Of a stretch of DNA of 64,000 nucleotides, positions 18,441 to 27,263 are shown piece by piece. Source of the DNA: JBBCJR01 sp037190805 (GTDB lineage: Bacteria; Pseudomonadota; Alphaproteobacteria; Sphingomonadales; Sphingomonadaceae). Position 1 is the stretch's first letter; the number at the start of each line of letters is the position of its first letter. A program made the position numbers and the translations under genes. Location of the stretch: NCBI GenBank assembly GCA_037190805.1, contig JBBCJR010000004.1, forward strand, positions 186,001-250,000. The letters run 5' to 3'. The notes beneath the pieces are model-generated. The model did no database searches. It was given only the letters and a program-made list of their open reading frames with translations, and was not told the DNA's origin.

Positions 18441-20030
18441 TCATGCGTCGATACCATTTTCTGCCAACGCCACGCGCATGGCATTGACGAACGCGGGATA
18501 GTGGCGGGATTGCCCGATCGACGAGCTATAGAGCGGCCGCCGGACCTGATCCGCGCTGGCCGTCGTCGATGGCGCGGCGTTACGATGGAAGTCCAGACAC
18601 ACCGGGTCCCAGTCAAGGCCGCAATGTGCGACCAAGCGCTGCGCATTGGGTTCGAGGTCATGGACCAGATCTTCATAAGCCAGGTCCATAATGACACCGG
18701 GCATCACCCGATGCCAATGGTCCATCAACCGGCGGTAGGCGGCATAATAGGCAGCCAGTTCCCTGATATCGTATGAAAAGGGATAACCGCCGGTGAAATA
18801 GGTTTTCAGCACCGCGTGGCACGCGTCCAGCGGATCCCGCGTCAGATGGATGATACGCGCGTTCGGCAAGGCCAGGCGGATCAGCCCGCAATAGAGAAAG
18901 TTAAGCGGCAGCTTGTCGATGAACCGCTGGCTGTGGCCGGTCTGGGGCCGGGTGCGGGCGATGTAATCGCGGCCCAGCGAGACCATGTCCAACGCAGCGG
19001 CCCTCTCGACCAGCGATCGGTTTTCTCCGCCCGCTGTACCGCGGATCGCAGCCATCATCGCTTCAGCGAAGGCCGTCAGCTCCCCAGCCGCGTGAACGGC
19101 GGGGTGGCTGCTCAATATCCGCTCTGCCAGCGTGGTTCCGGTACGCGGCATGCCGACAATGAACACCGGTTCGTCCGACGCGAAGCCGGCCGACGCGCTA
19201 TGGAACCTGTCAGACGGGAAGCCGGCGATAAGTGCGTCGATCGTGGCGATCTCGCGCTCCACATCGTAGGTCATATTGCGTCGGCGTATTCCAGCGCCCC
19301 GCGACAGCGCGGCGTAGGCATCATCCCTGCGGCCGAGATCCTCGTACTCTTTGGCCAGCGCATAGAGCAGCTGGCTTTCGCCCCGCCAGTCGCGCACGCC
19401 CGCTTCCAGACGTCCGATCAGGCTGGCGACATTGTTGCGTTCCGCCGTCTGCCGCCGCAGCTGGCTGCGGGTCAGATAGATTTCATACTCATGAGGGTTG
19501 AGCGCGATCACCCGCTCGCAACTCAGCGCGGCAGCGTCGGCCATACCCAGCGCACGCTCCTCCATGGCGAGGTTGAACCAATGCCCGGCAATATCGGGCG
19601 CCAACGCGACAGCGCGGGCGAACAGGCATCGGGCTACCTCATGCTCGTCGATCGCGGCCAGCACGCAACCGGCATTGGCCAGCGCCAGCGCATCGTCGGG
19701 TGACAGCGCGGCAGTCGCCTCGGCCGCATCGCGCGCGGCCTGCTTGTCGCCCTGGGCAAGCAGGCCGCGCGCCAGCAACGCGCGCGCCCGACCGCTCGCC
19801 GGCGACAGGGCGACAAGGCGTCGGGAGGCCGCCAGCGCGCCCGGCGGATCCCCTGCCCGCAATAACAGTTCAGCAGCGAACGACCATGTGTCGGGACGGG
19901 ACGGCCAGCGCGCGCAGATCGACCTCACCCGCTGAACCGCAACGCTCCCGGCGCCATCGTTGAGCGCCGCGCGGGCAGCGGCGAGGGCATCGTCAAACTC
20001 TGTGCTGCCGTTTGTCCCCCGCCCCGTCAT
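18441..20030 (-). CDS. TPR-repeat sulfotransferase
   Basis: 529 residues. The first 260 contain tetratricopeptide-like helical repeats (for example LANAGCVLAAIDEHEVARCLFARAVALAPD). The sulfotransferase domain starts with the PAPS 5'-phosphosulfate loop VGMPRTGTTLAERIL (about residues 292-306) and later LPNARIIHLTRDPLDACHAVL, the 3'-phosphate-binding region. The family moves sulfate from PAPS to hydroxyl or amine groups. It begins 18 bases after the TonB receptor gene; such receptor-TPR-sulfotransferase pairs recur in sphingomonads and Caulobacter relatives, but the target is unknown to me. No signal peptide, so it is cytoplasmic. Confidence 0.9.
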   Translation of the reverse strand: MTGRGTNGSTEFDDALAAARAALNDGAGSVAVQRVRSICARWPSRPDTWSFAAELLLRAGDPPGALAASRRLVALSPASGRARALLARGLLAQGDKQAARDAAEATAALSPDDALALANAGCVLAAIDEHEVARCLFARAVALAPDIAGHWFNLAMEERALGMADAAALSCERVIALNPHEYEIYLTRSQLRRQTAERNNVASLIGRLEAGVRDWRGESQLLYALAKEYEDLGRRDDAYAALSRGAGIRRRNMTYDVEREIATIDALIAGFPSDRFHSASAGFASDEPVFIVGMPRTGTTLAERILSSHPAVHAAGELTAFAEAMMAAIRGTAGGENRSLVERAAALDMVSLGRDYIARTRPQTGHSQRFIDKLPLNFLYCGLIRLALPNARIIHLTRDPLDACHAVLKTYFTGGYPFSYDIRELAAYYAAYRRLMDHWHRVMPGVIMDLAYEDLVHDLEPNAQRLVAHCGLDWDPVCLDFHRNAAPSTTASADQVRRPLYSSSIGQSRHYPAFVNAMRVALAENGIDA

Positions 20031-20048
20031 GACGTCCGTTCTACGATC

Positions 20049-22466
20049 CTACCGACCCCAGCGATAGGCCGCGCGCAGACCGACGGTGATCGGTCGCTGG
20101 ATGAAGAATGAACGCAACCGCGACACCGTATCGGGGTTGTTGCCCGCAACCGCGCTGACGCCCTTTTCGTTGAAGATGTTGTCGGCGAAGAGCGATGCAG
20201 TGAACGCATCGGATTCCAGCGACAGAGATGCGTCCCAGGTCGAGAAACCCTTGATCCAATATGCGGCCATTCGGTCGCTGGTCAGGTTCCTGAGGATGCG
20301 CGACCGGTAGCTGCCATTGACGTGATAGACCAGCGACCAGTCGCTGTTCAGCTCCTGGCGATAATCGGCGCCGACGGTAAAGCTGTGCTTGGGCGTGCCC
20401 GGCGTCGGCGACCCCTTTTCGCCCGAGACCGACACTGACCCGGTGGAATTGCCATTGCCGATGTTGAGCGTCCGGATCTCGAAATCCTCGGTCAGCTTGG
20501 CATCGGTGTAGGCATAGCCGATCTGGACGGACAGGGCGTCCGTGAGATTGCCGATCAGTTCCAGCTCCACACCTTGCGATCGCGCCTTTCCGCCGTTGGC
20601 GACAAAGGGCTGAGCCGCCGCGACGGTAGCGGTATTGAGCTGGATGTCTTTCCAGTCGATATGGAAGGCCGACAGGGTGAAGTTGAGCCGCCGCGCGATC
20701 CTTCCCTTCACGCCGATCTCGTAATTGTCCAGCGTATCCGGGCGGTAGAGGTTGAGCGAAGGCCGCTCGCCGAACGGCCCGACCGTCGGCAGTGCGTTCG
20801 ATCCGCCGCGCCGGAAACCCTGGGCGAAGGTTGCATAGACCATCAGGTCCCGGCTGAAGTCATAGGAGGTATTGAGCTTGAAGATCTGGTCGGAAATACT
20901 CGACCGACCAGCGCCCGTGGCCGACCCTTCGCCCGGTCCGAACAGAATTTCACTCTGCGGCAGAAGGAAGTCGGCATCCGACCTGAACTTCTGCCAGAAC
21001 ACACGGGCCCCGCCAGTGATCTGCCAGGCGTCGGTCAACTTGTAGGTCAGTTCGCCGAACAGAGCGTATTCCTTGAACCGCTGCTGTTCGTTGGCGATGA
21101 AATCGGAATCTCCCGGCAGGTCGAAATCGGATGGCAGCGGCCCGCCGAACGGGTTCTCACCCTGCGCCCGTCGCCATTCGCTATAACCAGGAAGGCGGTC
21201 ATCTAGAACGATCCTGCGCTTGATGTTCTGGTAGAAGGCGCCAAGGATATAGTTGAGCGGCTGGTCGCCGTTCGATGCCAGGCGCACTTCCTGGATGAAG
21301 CCCCGCTCGGTCTGACGGTCGAGCGCGTCGGCGATGAAGCGCGGGCTTCCGGTATAGAGGACGCCGAACGCCGAATCCTCGAACAAGCGCGTATTGTCGC
21401 GAACCGAGTCCACCTTGCTGTCATAATAGGATGTCGCCGAGGTCAGCGTCGCGAACCCGAAATCGACGCTGGCGTCGAGGTTGCCGAGGTGCGCAGTACT
21501 GCTCAAGCGTTCCAGGATGCGCTCGGACCCATCATAGTCGTCATTGCCCAAATAGCCGGGGTTGACCGAAGGGGCGCCGGATACCTTGTTGCGCTGATAT
21601 TGATAGTTGGCCTGGATATCGACATCGGCAGTCGGCTGATAACGCAGCGAGGCGCGACCATAGAGGATCTTCGCGTCGTTAGCATCGTCAACGCGTTCGA
21701 TGATCGGCGCGCTGTTCACGATGTCGCTGGGGTCAGCCATCACCGGGGGGCCATCCCGGGACGTCCGCTTGTAGAAGAAGGGCTGATCGACGAAGCCGCC
21801 CTGCCGCTCATATCCGCCAGACGCGCGGAACGCGAGCGTTTCGGACAGCGGGATATTGAGCACCGCATCGATGTTGCGGCTGGGGTCGCCTTCCTTGGTG
21901 GCCGACACCGAACCGGAAACGCTGCCTGAAAATCCTGCCGTGCTTGGCTTGTTATAGATGAAGCGGAGCGTGCCGCCGGCAGCGCCCGATCCATAGAGCG
22001 TGCCCTGGGGGCCGCGCAGCACCTCGACCCGCTCGATGTCCTTGATCGACAGGTTCACGTACAGTGGCGTCTCGTCCAGATAGGTCGAAACCGTCGGCAC
22101 GTTCGACATGCCGGCCGACAGACCGTTGGCCCCGCGCGTGCCGATGCCCCGGATGATGAGGTTGTTGGCCGCGCCCGCATCGCGCGGCCCGCGATCGATA
22201 TAGGCGACACCCGGCGTCAGGCGGATCAGCGACGCGAAATCACTGACGCCGTTGCGCTCCAGCGCCTGCGCGCCCACCGCCGAGATATTGTAGGGAATAT
22301 CCTGAATCGACTGCTCGCGGCGGCTGGCGGTGACGACGATCTCGTCCGTGAAGCCGCCGCTGCTTGCCGCCGCGACGTCGACCTGCTGGGCGAGCGCCGG
22401 TGTCGTCATGCACGTCCCGACCAGCAGACCGGCCGCCAAAGGGCGGATCGCAGAATTGATGAGCAT
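20049..22466 (-). CDS. TonB-dependent outer-membrane receptor
   Basis: 805 residues from the ATG at 22466, with GGGAGG six bases upstream and a signal peptide ending in TPALAQQ. The TonB box and plug are clear: DEIVVTASRREQSIQDIPYNISAV, LIRLTPGVAY, LIIRGIGTRG, VEVLRGPQGTLYGSGAAGGTLRFI. The barrel ends normally in RAAYRWGR. This is the sphingomonad type that imports diverse organic ligands rather than only iron chelates. It lies between an exported amidohydrolase and a TPR-sulfotransferase, so it probably imports a ligand related to their substrate. A hairpin lies in the leader (22486-22509). Confidence 0.94.
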   Translation of the reverse strand: MLINSAIRPLAAGLLVGTCMTTPALAQQVDVAAASSGGFTDEIVVTASRREQSIQDIPYNISAVGAQALERNGVSDFASLIRLTPGVAYIDRGPRDAGAANNLIIRGIGTRGANGLSAGMSNVPTVSTYLDETPLYVNLSIKDIERVEVLRGPQGTLYGSGAAGGTLRFIYNKPSTAGFSGSVSGSVSATKEGDPSRNIDAVLNIPLSETLAFRASGGYERQGGFVDQPFFYKRTSRDGPPVMADPSDIVNSAPIIERVDDANDAKILYGRASLRYQPTADVDIQANYQYQRNKVSGAPSVNPGYLGNDDYDGSERILERLSSTAHLGNLDASVDFGFATLTSATSYYDSKVDSVRDNTRLFEDSAFGVLYTGSPRFIADALDRQTERGFIQEVRLASNGDQPLNYILGAFYQNIKRRIVLDDRLPGYSEWRRAQGENPFGGPLPSDFDLPGDSDFIANEQQRFKEYALFGELTYKLTDAWQITGGARVFWQKFRSDADFLLPQSEILFGPGEGSATGAGRSSISDQIFKLNTSYDFSRDLMVYATFAQGFRRGGSNALPTVGPFGERPSLNLYRPDTLDNYEIGVKGRIARRLNFTLSAFHIDWKDIQLNTATVAAAQPFVANGGKARSQGVELELIGNLTDALSVQIGYAYTDAKLTEDFEIRTLNIGNGNSTGSVSVSGEKGSPTPGTPKHSFTVGADYRQELNSDWSLVYHVNGSYRSRILRNLTSDRMAAYWIKGFSTWDASLSLESDAFTASLFADNIFNEKGVSAVAGNNPDTVSRLRSFFIQRPITVGLRAAYRWGR

Positions 22467-22485
22467 TTTTAGCCTCCCTTTCGGG

Positions 22486-22509
22486 CGGGACTGAAGATTG
22501 CCAGTCCCG
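22486..22509 (-). promoter_or_regulatory. Intra-operon hairpin before the TonB receptor
   Basis: CGGGACTG (22486-22493) and CAGTCCCG (22502-22509) form an 8-bp perfect stem with an 8-base loop, 20 bases before the receptor start codon in the 104-base gap after the amidohydrolase stop. It may stabilise or separate the two messages, or partly terminate. Confidence 0.45.
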
Positions 22510-22570
22510 ACCTCCCTTTTTCCCCAAGCCCCTCTTCCGAAGCGCGCGCTCGGCGGGACCGCCGTTTCGA

Positions 22571-24289
22571 TCACTTCTTCTCGTAAACCGCCTTGCCGGC
22601 GAGATAGGTCGCGCGCACCGCCCGCTGTCGGATGCTGCGATCCAAGGGTGTCGCCAGCTTCCCGTCGATCAGCACGAAATCAGCCCATTTGCCGGGTGCG
22701 ATGCTGCCGATCTCGGTTGCCCACGGCGTCATGTCGGCGCCTGCCTGGGTATAGGCGAACAACGCCTGATCGAACGTCACCGCATTTTCCGGATGCCACG
22801 GACCATTACCCAGTCCGAACGGGCTTTCCCTGAACACGGCGTCGTTGATCTGCGTCAGCGGGCTGAGCGGCGAGGTCGCCCAGTCGCTGCCGAACACCAC
22901 GGGCACGCCCGCATCCAGCATCTTCTGCCAGACATAGGCGTATTTCTCGCGCTCGGGCCCGACGCGTTCGGTGATGTATTTCCCGATCGTCCCGGTGGCA
23001 TGGTTAGGCTGCATCGACGCCACGACGCCCAGCAGCTTGAAGCGCTGGATGTCCGACGGCTGGATGACCTCCAGATGCTCGATCCGGTTGTGCAACCCCT
23101 TGGGCAGCGGCGTTTCGGCCTTTTCAAAGGCGTTGAGAACGGTATGCACGCCGCCATCGCCAATGGCGTGAATTGCCATCGGGAAGCCCGCCTTGTTGGC
23201 GGTGCCGATGATCTTCTCCAGATCGGCCTGGCTGCGGAAGGGCTCGCCCTTCCAGCCTGCCCGGTCGGAATAATCCGCAGCCATCACCGCCGTATGGGTC
23301 GACAGCACGCCGTCGATGATCGACTTGATATAGCCGAACTTCAGTGTCGGCCCCATCAGCCGCGTCGCCGGAGCCGCAGCGATGGCCCGATCCACGGCGC
23401 TTCGGTCGTTCGCAGCGCGTGAAATTTCGGCTGGATCGTTCGAAAACTCGCCGAACCAGACCCGTAGCGTCAGATCACCCTTCTGCGCCAGGCTGAGATA
23501 GTCGAACAGCGCCTCGCGCCCGGCCATGTCATGGACCCCGGTGATGCCGAGGCTGTTGGCGTATCGAACCGTCTGGAGCAACGCATCGCGCCGCTGGGCA
23601 TCGTTTTTCTGAAGACCCGGAAGTCCTTCGAAAAGGGCGCTTGCGCCTTCCTTCAGGATACCGGTCGGTTCGCCCGTCCGAGGATCGAGAACGATCTCGC
23701 CACCCGGCGGCACGGGAGTTTTCGACGTGATCCCGGCAAGCTCGAGCGCCTTGCTGTTCACCCAACGGCTGTGTCCGTCGATGTCACGCAAGAAGACGGG
23801 TCGATCCTTGACCACGGAATCGATGTCTTCCTTGGTCGGATAGGCGCCTTCGCCGAGCGTGTAGTCCCAGCCGCCGCCGAGCAGCCACTCACCAGGCGGC
23901 AACTGCGCCGACCGCTCGGCGATCTTCTTCAGCCAGGTCTTCTTGTCCGGGATGTAGGACAGGTCGACACCGGCCACCATGTCGGCACCGCCGGACAAAT
24001 GAGTATGGCCGTCGATAAAGCCGGGCGTCACCGTCACCCCGCCCGCATCGACAACTTTGGTCGAGGGGCCGGCAAGCTTGCGGATATCGGCATCCGTACC
24101 CAGAGCGAGAAAACGACCGTCCTTGACTGCGAATGCCTGGACCAGGGGGCGAGCGGGATCACTGGTTCGGATGTCCCCGTTGACGAGGATCATGTCCGCG
24201 ACCTGACTTTGGGCCAGGGCCGATCCCGAAACGGTGGCGGCCAGCCCCAATGCCAGCACCCATCCGCTACCCTTTAGCGTATGACGCAT
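22571..24289 (-). CDS. Exported YtcJ-like amidohydrolase (2)
   Basis: 572 residues from the ATG at 24289 (GGAGAG five bases upstream), with a signal peptide ending in GSALAQS. Metal-binding motifs DGHTHL, HAIGDGG, RIEHLEV and GSDWAT mark the YtcJ-like amidohydrolase family. It is homologous to the protein at 14572-16296. It opens a transcript that continues into the TonB receptor, sulfotransferase and LuxR-type genes, and the ACCC-N5-GGGT repeat lies upstream at 24351-24363. A role in splitting an amide substrate in the periplasm is likely; the substrate is not determined. Confidence 0.9.
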   Translation of the reverse strand: MRHTLKGSGWVLALGLAATVSGSALAQSQVADMILVNGDIRTSDPARPLVQAFAVKDGRFLALGTDADIRKLAGPSTKVVDAGGVTVTPGFIDGHTHLSGGADMVAGVDLSYIPDKKTWLKKIAERSAQLPPGEWLLGGGWDYTLGEGAYPTKEDIDSVVKDRPVFLRDIDGHSRWVNSKALELAGITSKTPVPPGGEIVLDPRTGEPTGILKEGASALFEGLPGLQKNDAQRRDALLQTVRYANSLGITGVHDMAGREALFDYLSLAQKGDLTLRVWFGEFSNDPAEISRAANDRSAVDRAIAAAPATRLMGPTLKFGYIKSIIDGVLSTHTAVMAADYSDRAGWKGEPFRSQADLEKIIGTANKAGFPMAIHAIGDGGVHTVLNAFEKAETPLPKGLHNRIEHLEVIQPSDIQRFKLLGVVASMQPNHATGTIGKYITERVGPEREKYAYVWQKMLDAGVPVVFGSDWATSPLSPLTQINDAVFRESPFGLGNGPWHPENAVTFDQALFAYTQAGADMTPWATEIGSIAPGKWADFVLIDGKLATPLDRSIRQRAVRATYLAGKAVYEKK

Positions 24290-24350
24290 CCCCACTCTCC
24301 TCTTCGTTCGTTGAAAGGAAGGTAGATCGCGAATGGAGGGCAGCGGAATC

Positions 24351-24363
24351 ACCCAAAAGGGGT
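24351..24363 (-). promoter_or_regulatory. ACCC-N5-GGGT inverted repeat, site 2
   Basis: On the minus strand it reads CACCCCTTTTGGGTGATTC, centred about 68 bases upstream of the amidohydrolase start at 24289. It matches site 1 (28698-28710) at most positions including the flanking GAYT, and shares the spacing of site 3. The rest of gap 24290-24468 shows no gene. Confidence 0.55.
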
Positions 24364-24468
24364 GTGCGCGCGTTTCAAATGCGGAGAAACTTCACCACGC
24401 TCGACACGCGTCCGCTTTCCATCCCTCCTAAATACGGAAGGGATGTCGACGCATCGACGAGGAGGGCA

Positions 24469-25737
24469 TCAACCCGCGGCGCTATTCTCCATCCGCGCCT
24501 TTCGTTCCAGCCACTTGTCATAGTGGAGGATCGCGTTGAGCAGCACCTGAGCGCCATTCGCGCATTCGATCGGGGTGGTCGCTTCCGCCTCGTTATGGCT
24601 GAGGCCGCCTTCGCTGGGCACGAAGATCATCGTCGTTGGCGCCACTCGCGACACATAGGCGGCATCGTGACCGGCCCCCGAAACCATGTCGATATGGCTG
24701 AGGCCCGTCTGCTCCACCCCCGTGCGGACGGCCGCGACGCAATCGGGGTCGAACACCACCGGATCGTTGGTCCACACGGGGCGGATGTCCATGCTGATTC
24801 CGGTGGCCTCGCTGATCGCCGCCACCGCCTCGCGGAAGTCAGCCTCCATATGCTCCAGCCGGGCAAGGTCGGGATTGCGAAGATCGACGGCGAGCAGCAC
24901 GGAGCCGGGGATGACGTTGCGGCTGTTGGGCCGCACCTCGGCGAAGCCCACCGTCGATACCGCCGCTTCGGTCTCGCGCCCGATCGTCTCGACCGCCAGG
25001 ATCAGGCGGGCGGCGGCGGCCAGCGCGTCGCGGCGCAGGCGCATCGGCGTGGTCCCGGTATGAGCCTCGGTGCCGACGATCTCGACATCATACCAGCGCA
25101 TGCCCTGGATGCCCTGGACGATGCCGATCTCCTTGCCTTCATCCTCGAGGATGGGCCCCTGCTCGATATGCAGCTCGAACATCGCCCCGATCCTGGTCGT
25201 CCCAACCGGCGTTTCACCCCGATAGCCGACCTCGGCAATCGCATCGGCAAAGCTCTTGCCGTCCGAACCGGGCCGGTTGTCGGCATAGGCGACATCGAAG
25301 ACGCCGGCATGGACACCCGACCCCAGCATGGCCGGAGCGAAGCGCGAGCCTTCCTCGTTGCACCAGTTGACCAGCATCACCGGCGCGTGGGTTTCATAGC
25401 CCACCTCGTCCAGCGTCCTCAGAACCTCGAGGCCACCCAGCACCCCCAATATGCCGTCGAACTTGCCGCCCGTCGGCTGGGTGTCGAGGTGGCTACCCAT
25501 CGCGATCGGCAACGCGTCGGGGTCGCGGCCGGCCCGGACGGCGAACATGTTGCCGACCTCGTCGACCGTGACGGTGCATCCCACCGCCTCGCACGACGCG
25601 CGCCACCAGTCACGGACCAGCTTGTCCTCGACACTGAGGGCGAGCCGCTTGATGCCGCCCTTGTCGGTGCCGCCGAAGGCTGCCGTGGTCATCAGCATGT
25701 CCCACAGCCGGTCGCCATTGATGCGGACGTTCTGCAC
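24469..25737 (-). CDS. M20-family N-carbamoyl amino-acid amidohydrolase (allantoate amidohydrolase/ureidopropionase type)
   Basis: 422 residues. The di-metal motifs are visible: GSHLDTQPTGGKFDG, NWCNEEGSRF, FELHIEQGPILE and VSGAGHDAAYVSR. This branch hydrolyses ureido groups (N-carbamoyl-L-amino acids, allantoate, 3-ureidopropionate), releasing ammonia and carbon dioxide. The GTG at 25737 was chosen because GGGAGA precedes it by five bases; a TTG at 25764 is a weaker option. It lies 27 bases after the aldehyde dehydrogenase stop. In this cluster 4-ureidobutyrate, made from agmatine by the three preceding enzymes, is a plausible substrate; a different carbamoyl acid cannot be excluded. Confidence 0.87.
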   Translation of the reverse strand: MQNVRINGDRLWDMLMTTAAFGGTDKGGIKRLALSVEDKLVRDWWRASCEAVGCTVTVDEVGNMFAVRAGRDPDALPIAMGSHLDTQPTGGKFDGILGVLGGLEVLRTLDEVGYETHAPVMLVNWCNEEGSRFAPAMLGSGVHAGVFDVAYADNRPGSDGKSFADAIAEVGYRGETPVGTTRIGAMFELHIEQGPILEDEGKEIGIVQGIQGMRWYDVEIVGTEAHTGTTPMRLRRDALAAAARLILAVETIGRETEAAVSTVGFAEVRPNSRNVIPGSVLLAVDLRNPDLARLEHMEADFREAVAAISEATGISMDIRPVWTNDPVVFDPDCVAAVRTGVEQTGLSHIDMVSGAGHDAAYVSRVAPTTMIFVPSEGGLSHNEAEATTPIECANGAQVLLNAILHYDKWLERKARMENSAAG

Positions 25738-25764
25738 TTCAATCTCCCAACACGCCGGCTGCAA

Positions 25765-27255
25765 TCAAAGCGCGATGCCCACCGACTTCACATCTGTATA
25801 GAGCTGGATCGCCTCCCACCCCATCTCGCGCCCCCAGCCCGATTGGCGGAAGCCACCGAACGGCAGCGCCGCGTCCACGACATGGTGGGTGTTGATACCG
25901 ATGGTTCCGGCCTTCAGCCGCCGGGCGACGCGATGGGCGCGGCTGACATCGCGCGTGAACAGGCTGCCGGCCAGACCATAGATGGAGTTGTTCGCCTCCG
26001 CGATCACCGCATCTTCATCGTCAAAGGTCGCGGTGACCAGCACCGGGCCGAAGATTTCCTCCCGAACGACGCGCATGTCGGGCCGGGTGTCCGCAAGGAC
26101 GGTCGGCTCGAGGAAATAACCGGCCTCGCCACACCTGTTGCCACCGGCGACCAGCGACGCCCCCTCGTCGAGCCCGATCGCGACATAGCCGCTGACCTTA
26201 CGGAACTGCTCCTCGGAAACCAGCGGCCCGATCTGCGTCGCCGAGTCGAGGCCATGACCGATCCTCAGCGTCCGTGCCTCGGTGGCGACGCCGGCCAGCA
26301 CCTCGCGCGCCACGTCGCGGTGAATGTAAAGCCGCGTGCCGGCCGAGCAGGTCTGGCCCATATTGTAGAACACGCCTGACGCCACCGCTTTCACGGCACG
26401 CTCGATATCGGCATCGTCGAACACGATCATCGGCGACTTGCCGCCCAGTTCCAACGACACCTTCTTGAGGTTGCCGCGTGCGGCCTCCAATATCTTCCGA
26501 CCGACCTCGGTCGATCCGGTGAACGCCACCTTGTCGACGTCCGGATGAGCGGAAAGGGCCGCGCCGGCGGTCTCGCCCAGGCCGGTAACGACATTGACGA
26601 CGCCAGCGGGAAATCCCGCCTCTTCGACCAACTCCGCCAGACGAAGCGCACTGAGCGATGTCTGCTCGGCCGGTTTCAACACCACCGTGCAGCCGCTGGC
26701 CAGTGCGGGCGCCAGCTTCCACGCGGCCATCGCCAGCGGGAAGTTCCACGGAATGATCTGGCCGCACACCCCCACCGGCTCGCGCAGCGTATAGGCGTGG
26801 AACGGCTGCGGGGATGACAGCGCTATCGTCTGGCCGGTGATCTTGGTGCTCCAGCCCGCCATATAGCGCAGCAGTTCGGCCGCGCCCGGCACGTCATTGT
26901 GGCGCGCATCGGTGACCGGCTTGCCATTGTCGAGGGACTCGATCTCGGCCAATTCGTCGGCATTGGCGTCGATCAGGTCGGCAAGGCGCCAGATCAGACG
27001 GGCGCGACCGGCAGGCGTCATGCGCGCCCATGGGCCGTCCTCGAATGCCCGCCGGGCGGCGGCGACGGCGCGGTCGACATCCTCCGCCCCGCCCGCCGGG
27101 ATACGGTCGAACACCATGCCCGTCGCCGGATCGACGACATCGATCGTTCCCCCGTCCCGTGCGTCGACGAAGCGGCCGTCGATATACATTCGTTTGGGTC
27201 TCGCGATGAAGGCTGACGCCTCCCGGCCGAGAAGATCGATACGAGGCTTCGTCAT
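25765..27255 (-). CDS. NAD(P)-dependent aldehyde dehydrogenase
   Basis: 496 residues of the ALDH superfamily. The general base Glu is in SLELGGKSP (about Glu269) and the nucleophile in MGQTCSAGTRL (about Cys303), with IIPWNFPLAM and VAFTGSTEVGRKI forming the cofactor site. The closest types oxidise betaine-, aminobutyr- and guanidinobutyr-aldehydes. ATG 27255 is used; the frame also has a TTG at 27267. It follows the aminotransferase by eight bases and precedes the carbamoylase, so it should oxidise the aldehyde made by that aminotransferase. Confidence 0.93.
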   Translation of the reverse strand: MTKPRIDLLGREASAFIARPKRMYIDGRFVDARDGGTIDVVDPATGMVFDRIPAGGAEDVDRAVAAARRAFEDGPWARMTPAGRARLIWRLADLIDANADELAEIESLDNGKPVTDARHNDVPGAAELLRYMAGWSTKITGQTIALSSPQPFHAYTLREPVGVCGQIIPWNFPLAMAAWKLAPALASGCTVVLKPAEQTSLSALRLAELVEEAGFPAGVVNVVTGLGETAGAALSAHPDVDKVAFTGSTEVGRKILEAARGNLKKVSLELGGKSPMIVFDDADIERAVKAVASGVFYNMGQTCSAGTRLYIHRDVAREVLAGVATEARTLRIGHGLDSATQIGPLVSEEQFRKVSGYVAIGLDEGASLVAGGNRCGEAGYFLEPTVLADTRPDMRVVREEIFGPVLVTATFDDEDAVIAEANNSIYGLAGSLFTRDVSRAHRVARRLKAGTIGINTHHVVDAALPFGGFRQSGWGREMGWEAIQLYTDVKSVGIAL

Positions 27256-27263
27256 CTTTTCGC

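Noticed and set aside
24250..26379. Long plus-strand open frame (709 codons) over carbamoylase and ALDH
   Set aside because: Antisense to two genes with clear catalytic motifs; translation has no domain-like pattern.
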